From assembly GCA_965276785.1 (NCBI GenBank), contig OZ255629.1, forward strand, positions 1,302,001 to 1,366,000: a DNA stretch of 64,000 nucleotides, given 5' to 3'. Below the pieces are notes generated by a model. That model ran no database searches. It worked only from the letters and a program-made list of their open reading frames with translations, and was not told where the DNA came from. The position numbers and the translations under genes were made by a program. Below are positions 59,207-64,000 of the stretch, one piece after another. This DNA comes from LMUY01 sp965276785 (GTDB lineage: Bacteria; Pseudomonadota; Alphaproteobacteria; Acetobacterales; Acetobacteraceae). How positions within the stretch are numbered: position 1 is the first letter of the stretch; each line of letters opens with the position of its first letter.

Positions 59207-59878
59207 TCAATACGTCAATTTGCACGCAGCGGCCGTATTGCCGCTGGGGTAAGTGCAAGGGATCGTTGTGTTCGAGCGCGGGCGGGCGGACGCGACCGAC
59301 TTGAGCGTGATGCTGCTGGATTGCAGGAACGGAATGATGTTCTCGTAGACGTAGGTCATCTGGACCGAGATAGCCGAGTAGCCCTTGATCGCCGTCCCGC
59401 CGCCCGCGAAGGGAGTGCCATCGGTTGTAAACAAGGATTTCGGCGAGTCGGCCGCCGTGATCGCGGACGAGGCGGTGGCGGCGGTGCCTTGCACGGCCGT
59501 CGGGCAGGCCTTGTCGGTGAACCAGTCCAGCGCCGGGGCCGGCGCCGGGGTGACGGTGGCAGAGCCGACCAGGGCCGACAACGTCGTCCGGCTATAGGGC
59601 AGCAAGTTGTAGGAAGCGGCGATGCACATGTCCCCCAAGCTGCCGCCCCCGCCGGCTGAGGATGCCTCCGTCACGCTGGGCTGCCCGGCGATCATCTCGG
59701 CCAATTGTCCCGCCGCAACGTTGAGCTTGATCTGCACGCGAACCAGGTTGACGACCTCGATCGTGCCCATCAGCATTACCAGCATGAGCGGGGCGATTAT
59801 GGCGAACTCCACCGCGGCGACGCCCCGGCGGTCCCGCGACAGCTGCGACCAACCACAAGCTACCCCGGCCCGGCTCAT
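59207..59878 (-). CDS. TadE/TadG-like pseudopilin
   Basis: A 223-residue protein with the TadE motif DRRGVAAVEFAIIAPLMLVM followed by MGTIEVVNLVRVQIKLNVAA. TadE and TadF are minor pseudopilins of the Flp/Tad tight-adherence pilus. It lies 1 bp before the TadG-like gene and overlaps the upstream TadE-like gene by 4 nt. No TadA ATPase, CpaA peptidase or Flp pilin is in the window. Confidence 0.85.
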   Translation of the reverse strand: MSRAGVACGWSQLSRDRRGVAAVEFAIIAPLMLVMLMGTIEVVNLVRVQIKLNVAAGQLAEMIAGQPSVTEASSAGGGGSLGDMCIAASYNLLPYSRTTLSALVGSATVTPAPAPALDWFTDKACPTAVQGTAATASSAITAADSPKSLFTTDGTPFAGGGTAIKGYSAISVQMTYVYENIIPFLQSSSITLKSVASARPRSNTTIPCTYPSGNTAAACKLTY

Positions 59879-60414
59879 GAATGCGGTTCCGCGCGGATCG
59901 TCGTCACTGCCATGATGGAGTTCGTGCCAGTGAAGGTGATCGCGGCGCCGACCAGCGGCAGGGTGAACGGGAGTTGCAAGGCGACCTGCACCAGAACATT
60001 CTGGTTGGCGGCGCAGGACTGGAACACGTTGGGCAACCGCCCGCTGGCCGGCATCGTGACCGGGGTAAGGGCTGAGAAACTGCCAGACGCCGCATTGCTC
60101 TGGACGTTGTAGGTCAGGCCCGCCTTGCAGCCAGACGAGATCGCCAGCTCGGCGCAGACCGCGTTGGCGAAGTTGCTGCCGCTCTGGCTGGGCAGCCCAC
60201 CGATCTGGATTTGCCGGGCGACGTCGCGCACGGCATCGTCCAAGTTAATCTGGCAGAAGCCATCCAGCGCGACGCCGAGAATCGCGAACAAAAACAGCAA
60301 GAACACGGGGGCAACAAGGGCGAACTCGAGCGCCGTCACGCCCCGCCGGTCCGCAGCCAGGCGCCAGACGCGACGAACTCCCTGCAAACGCGTTCGAGCG
60401 TTTGGCCAACTCAC
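59875..60414 (-). CDS. TadE-like pseudopilin
   Basis: A 179-residue protein with DRRGVTALEFALVAPVFLLF and the acidic Glu at the fifth mature position, followed by a helix and a globular part with Cys in CAELAISSGCKAG. The start is the GTG at 60414, which has GGGGGG 6 bases upstream; the frame stays open for 34 more codons. It heads the three-gene Tad cluster and is divergent from the GNAT gene. Confidence 0.8.
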   Translation of the reverse strand: MSWPNARTRLQGVRRVWRLAADRRGVTALEFALVAPVFLLFLFAILGVALDGFCQINLDDAVRDVARQIQIGGLPSQSGSNFANAVCAELAISSGCKAGLTYNVQSNAASGSFSALTPVTMPASGRLPNVFQSCAANQNVLVQVALQLPFTLPLVGAAITFTGTNSIMAVTTIRAEPHS

Positions 60415-60528
60415 CTTGAGCCCCCCTGACGATGACAAAACCCTTCGCCATGCAGAGTGACAGGCAATCTCAAAGACAAGGTTAACGGCGTCGTAAGGTC
60501 CGCCGGCCGTTGACAAGACGAGGACGGA

Positions 60529-60990
60529 ATGGCGTCAGGCGCACGATATGGCGTGGCAGTCCGCGCGGCGCAGACCGGCGATACGGCGGAACTTTGCCGG
60601 CTGCTGCGCCAGGCCCATCCCGGCTCGGAGCCGGCGCGGTGGGCGGCCCGGGTGGAGGCGCTCAGGCTGCAGCCGAACAGCGCGGTGCTGGTCGCGACCG
60701 GTTACGCCGGGTTAAGCGGGATGGCCGCGGTCACGGCTGCGGCCTCGTTGCTGCACGACCGGCCGGTGGCACGCCTGCTCGCCTTGGTGGTAGACGCGGA
60801 GGAGCAGAGGCGCGGGATCGGCCGCATGCTGCTGAAAGCGGCGTCCCAAGCGGCGCGTACCATGGGGTGCGACGTGCTCGAACTGCTGCCAGATGGCGGC
60901 AATGCGGGTACGGAGGCGTTTTACCAAGCCACCGGCTTCACAGCGGCAGGGATGCGGCTCACCCGCCCATTGCGGCGCCGTGTGGAGTAG
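60529..60990 (+). CDS. GNAT-family N-acetyltransferase
   Basis: A 153-residue acetyltransferase. The acetyl-CoA loop RRGIGRMLLKAAS (the RxxGxG/A motif) is preceded by the strand ARLLALVVDAEEQ and followed by CDVLELLPDGGNAGTEAFYQ and ATGFTAAG. The substrate amine is unknown. GAGGACGGA precedes the ATG. It is convergent with pheT with 5 bp between the stops. Confidence 0.88.
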   Translation: MASGARYGVAVRAAQTGDTAELCRLLRQAHPGSEPARWAARVEALRLQPNSAVLVATGYAGLSGMAAVTAAASLLHDRPVARLLALVVDAEEQRRGIGRMLLKAASQAARTMGCDVLELLPDGGNAGTEAFYQATGFTAAGMRLTRPLRRRVE

Positions 60991-60995
60991 CCGGT

Positions 60996-63452
60996 TCAGC
61001 CGCGCAGCGTGGCGCCGAGCTTTGCCGCTGCCGCGACCACTTTGGCGGCCGCGGCCTCGATGTCGGCGTCCGTCAGCGTCGCGGTCCGTGGTTGCAGGAT
61101 GACCTCCAAGGCCAAGGATTTCTGGCCCGGCGCGACATTGGCCCCCTGATAGACGTCGAACAGCGAAACGGCGGCGATCAACCCTCGGTCGGCGCCGCGA
61201 ACTGCCCGCAGCAGCGTCTCTGCCGCCAGGTTTGCATCCACGACAAAGGCAAAGTCGCGCCGGATCGGCTGTAGCGCGGGCAGGTCAGGCGGTGTCTTGC
61301 GCCGGCGCTTCGGCTCAGCGATGGCATCCAGGTGCAGTTCGAAGGCGACCGTGGGAGGGGGCAGCGTCAGGGTCGCGGCGATACGGGGGTGCATTTCGCC
61401 GAAAGTTGCCAACACCAGTTTCGGGCCTTGCCGAACGGTGCCGGAGCGGCCGGGATGATAATACGGCGGGGCTTCCGAGGTGACGGTTAGGCTGTCCATC
61501 GGCAGGCCGAGGGCGGCCAGGAGGGCCAGCGCGTCGGCCTTGACGGTCATAGCGTCGACAGGAGCGGCGGAGCGCCAGCTTCGCGGCGCCGGGCCATAGC
61601 GCAGGCCGGCGGCCACGACCGACTGACGGTCCGGCTCGAAGGCGGGGCCGATTTCGAACAACGCGCCTTGCGGGATCCCCCGGGCGGCGTTGCGGGCGGC
61701 GGCGAGCGCTAGGGTGACGACGGGCGTCGGCCGCATCTGGTCCAAATCGGCGGCGATCGGGTTCACCAGGCGTAGCGCGGCCGCCGCGTTCTCGCCCACG
61801 CCGAATAGGGCGGCCTGCTCGTGTGCCACGAAGCTGAAGGTGACACATTCCAGCATTCCGCGACTGGCCAAGCTGCGGCGGGCGGTGGCGGCGCGGGCCT
61901 GGCGTGGAGTGTAGGCGGGGCGCGGCACGGGGCTGAGTGGAGGCAGCGACACGGGCGGCACGGCATCCAGCCCGCGCAGGCGCAATACCTCCTCCACCAG
62001 GTCGGCTTCCGGCTCGGCGGTTTCGCGCCCGAAGGCCGCGGCCAAAGCGCGCTCCGGCAGCAGCGCGGGCGCTTGGTCCAGGCCGCCGAGCCCGGCCACG
62101 TCGTTGCGCCAAGGCGGCACGGCAACCGTGACCTGTCCCGCGTCCTGGGCCTGCACGGTGAAGCCGAGCCGCTCGATCGAGGCAACCGCCTCCTGCGGCG
62201 CCACTGCCAGGCCGCCGAGGCTTTGCAGCCGCTCGAAGCGCAGGGTGGCGGAGCGCTGCCAGGCCGGTTCATGGCCGGCTTGCGCCACCAGGCTCGGCTC
62301 GCCGCCGCAGAACTGCATCACCATGGCTGTGGCGGCGTCGAGTGCCGCCGGCAGCAGGGAGGGGTCGATGCCGCGCTCGAACCGGCTGCGCGCGTCGGAG
62401 GCAATGCCGTGGCGGCGGCCGGTGAGTGCGACGGCCACCGGGTCGAACAGGGCGCATTCGATGAACACGTCGGTGGTGTCCGCCTGGCTACCGGTGGCCT
62501 CGCCGCCGATCACCCCGGCGAGGGATTGCACGCCGTTGGCGTCGGCGATAACGCAATCCTCCGGCGTCGCGGTGTAGTCGCGGCCGTTCAAGGCTCGGAA
62601 CGTCTCCCCGGCGCCGGGCCGGAAGCTCAGCACGCCACCGGCCACGCGCCCGGCGTCGAACACGTGCAGCGGGCGGCCGAGATCGATGGTGAAGAAGTTG
62701 GTGATGTCCACCAGCGCGCTGATCGGCCGCAGCCCGATGGCGCGCAGCCGGCGCCGCAGCCAATCCGGGCTTGGCCCGTTGCGCACACCGCGCACGGTGC
62801 GGCCGAGCACCCACTGGCAGGCGGGCGTCTCGATGCGCCACTGGACCGGCGAGGCAAACCGCCCCTCGATCGCTGGTGCGGACCACGGGCGCAACGTGCC
62901 GACGCCAGCCGCAGCCAAGTCTCGCGCGATGCCGCGCACGGCCAGCGCGTCGCCGCGGTTGGGGGTGACCGCGATGTCGATCACCGGGTCATCCAGGCCG
63001 AGGTAATCGGCATAGGATTGGCCTATGGGTGCGTCGGCAGGCAGGTCGGCGATGCCGTCGTGGTCCTCACCCAGCGCCATTTCGCGGTTCGACAGCAGCA
63101 TGCCGGCCGAGCGGACGCCGCGGATGTCGCCGACCTTCAGCACGGTACCGAGCCCCGGAATATGGCTGCCAGGCGGAGCGAACACCGCCCGCATGCCGGC
63201 GCGCGCATTGGGGGCGCCGCACACCACGGTCGCGGTCTGCCCGCCGATGTCAACGGTGCAAACCCGCAGCCGGTCGGCGTTCGGATGCTGTGCTGCTGCG
63301 GTCACGTCAGCAATCACGAACGGCCTAAGCGCGGCGCCCGGGTCTTCCACGCCTTCCAGCTCGAGACCGATGCGGGTCAGCGTGTCGGTAATGGTGTCGA
63401 GCGAGGCCGCGGTCTCGAGATGGTCGCGCAGCCAGGAGAGCGTGAACTTCAC
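60996..63452 (-). CDS. pheT: Phenylalanyl-tRNA synthetase beta subunit
   Basis: An 818-residue subunit of the alpha2-beta2 PheRS. From the N-terminus: the start block FTLSWLRDHLETAASLDTIT; a tRNA-binding EMAP-like domain (residues ~40-150, including GMRAVFAPPGSHIPGLG); the B3/B4 editing domain (about 210-400); the B5 domain; the catalytic-like core and a C-terminal ferredoxin-fold anticodon-binding domain (about 725-818; PIRRDFAFVVDANLAAETLL). The 4-nt overlap with pheS (ATGA) is typical. Confidence 0.97.
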   Translation of the reverse strand: MKFTLSWLRDHLETAASLDTITDTLTRIGLELEGVEDPGAALRPFVIADVTAAAQHPNADRLRVCTVDIGGQTATVVCGAPNARAGMRAVFAPPGSHIPGLGTVLKVGDIRGVRSAGMLLSNREMALGEDHDGIADLPADAPIGQSYADYLGLDDPVIDIAVTPNRGDALAVRGIARDLAAAGVGTLRPWSAPAIEGRFASPVQWRIETPACQWVLGRTVRGVRNGPSPDWLRRRLRAIGLRPISALVDITNFFTIDLGRPLHVFDAGRVAGGVLSFRPGAGETFRALNGRDYTATPEDCVIADANGVQSLAGVIGGEATGSQADTTDVFIECALFDPVAVALTGRRHGIASDARSRFERGIDPSLLPAALDAATAMVMQFCGGEPSLVAQAGHEPAWQRSATLRFERLQSLGGLAVAPQEAVASIERLGFTVQAQDAGQVTVAVPPWRNDVAGLGGLDQAPALLPERALAAAFGRETAEPEADLVEEVLRLRGLDAVPPVSLPPLSPVPRPAYTPRQARAATARRSLASRGMLECVTFSFVAHEQAALFGVGENAAAALRLVNPIAADLDQMRPTPVVTLALAAARNAARGIPQGALFEIGPAFEPDRQSVVAAGLRYGPAPRSWRSAAPVDAMTVKADALALLAALGLPMDSLTVTSEAPPYYHPGRSGTVRQGPKLVLATFGEMHPRIAATLTLPPPTVAFELHLDAIAEPKRRRKTPPDLPALQPIRRDFAFVVDANLAAETLLRAVRGADRGLIAAVSLFDVYQGANVAPGQKSLALEVILQPRTATLTDADIEAAAAKVVAAAAKLGATLRG

Positions 63453-64000
63453 GTCGCCAGGCCTTCGTGCAGCGCCACCGGAGCCAGCGGGTTAAAGCCG
63501 TAGTGGCGCAACCAGCGCAGGTCGCTCTCGTAGAACGGACGCAGGTCGGATATGCCGTATTTCAACATTGCGACGCGCTCCACCCCCATGCCGAAGGCGA
63601 AGCCTTGCCATTCGCGCGGGTCGATGCCGCAATTGGCCAGCACGCGCGGATGCACCATACCGCTGCCAAGGATCTCGAGCCAGTCGCCGCCCCCGCCCAA
63701 CTCGCCGGTGCGGCGGTTCCAGCCGATATCGACTTCCATGGAGGGCTCGGTGAAGGGGAAGTAGGAGGCGCGAAACCGCACGGGCAGCGAGGCGATGCCG
63801 AAGAAAGCGCGCAGGAAGTCGATCAGGCAGCCTTTCAGGTGGCCTAGCGTCAAGTTGCGATCAATCGCTAATCCCTCGCACTGGTGGAACATCGGCGAGT
63901 GCGTGGCGTCGTGGTCGGCGCGGTAGGTGCGGCCGGGTGCGATCACGCGCAACGGCGGTTCGGCCGCCAGCATGGAGATGATCTGCACGTTCGAAGTATG
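63449..64000 (-). CDS. pheS: Phenylalanyl-tRNA synthetase alpha subunit, C-terminal part (cut by window)
   Basis: The frame runs off the right edge, so only the C-terminal 183 codons are seen. Class II motifs are visible: HTSNVQIISML at the edge, then FHQCEGLAIDRNLTLGHLKG (motif 2), FRASYFPFTEPSMEVDIGW and motif 3 in GFAFGMGVERVAMLKYGI. It overlaps pheT by 4 nt. Confidence 0.97.
   Translation of the reverse strand, partial: HTSNVQIISMLAAEPPLRVIAPGRTYRADHDATHSPMFHQCEGLAIDRNLTLGHLKGCLIDFLRAFFGIASLPVRFRASYFPFTEPSMEVDIGWNRRTGELGGGGDWLEILGSGMVHPRVLANCGIDPREWQGFAFGMGVERVAMLKYGISDLRPFYESDLRWLRHYGFNPLAPVALHEGLAT

Noticed and set aside
61821..63503. 560-codon open frame on the plus strand opposite pheT
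   Set aside because: Antisense shadow of pheT with low-complexity composition.
1..64000. CRISPR array, origin of replication or rRNA operon
   Set aside because: No array of short regularly spaced direct repeats, no DnaA-box cluster and no rRNA-like sequence was seen.

Overview
The window is GC-rich, tightly packed chromosomal DNA from a Gram-negative alphaproteobacterium, probably of the Rhodospirillales/Acetobacteraceae kind. The reasons are the type II secretion secretin, the fused shikimate kinase/3-dehydroquinate synthase, the HWE/HisKA_2-type kinase, the Tad pilus proteins, form-II CO-dehydrogenase-like hydroxylase genes and TRAP/ABC uptake systems. The genus cannot be fixed from the sequence alone. 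Most genes sit in short co-directional runs joined by 4-nt stop/start overlaps.

Layout. 0-5.4 kb: end of gspD, gspG, a small lytic transglycosylase, a secreted repeat protein, an ABC exporter and a PIN toxin-antitoxin pair. 5.4-10.9 kb: a TylF-like methyltransferase, a P450 with a hydratase/SDR pair, ribF and tatA. 10.9-14.9 kb: a XerC/D recombinase whose C-terminus is encoded by a palindromic repeat element, a 47-residue membrane protein, aroKB and a quinone oxidoreductase. 15-24 kb: a serine hydrolase, an SPFH protein, a squalene/phytoene-synthase-fold protein, sodB, DUF445, a divergent PEP-carboxylase-like protein, cheW and a RidA remnant. 24-27.3 kb: an SDR/TetR divergent pair and a complete IS3-family element. 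27.3-31.1 kb: a methyltransferase plus PurD-like ATP-grasp pair, then AtzG/AtzE-like amidase genes. 31.4-37 kb: type II NADH dehydrogenase, small orphan proteins, a Crp/Fnr regulator and a GAF histidine kinase.

37-54.7 kb is a large catabolic island in two halves around a LysR gene. On the minus strand lie a metallo-amidohydrolase and a three-subunit molybdenum hydroxylase (small subunit fused to a CoxG domain), then a polar amino-acid-type ABC importer and a PhyH dioxygenase. On the plus strand lie an SDR, a split transketolase, a two-gene TRAP transporter (fused DctQM) and a homoserine-dehydrogenase-like oxidoreductase with a SAF-type tail. Together this looks like uptake and oxidation of a nitrogen-containing or sugar-acid-like compound that cannot be named from sequence.

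54.7-64 kb: a decayed stretch at the 3' end of a tRNA-Ser gene (isochorismatase remnant, one small ORF), lepA, three TadE/TadG pilus genes, a GNAT acetyltransferase, pheT and the end of pheS.

A recurrent paired palindrome (GTCATGSCCGGACTTGATCCGG and its inverse) occurs at 1.1-1.4, 10.9-11.1 and 40.9-41.1 kb. The least explained items are the PurD-like/methyltransferase pair, the 37-55 kb island, the divergent PEPC-like protein and the palindrome-coded tail of the recombinase.
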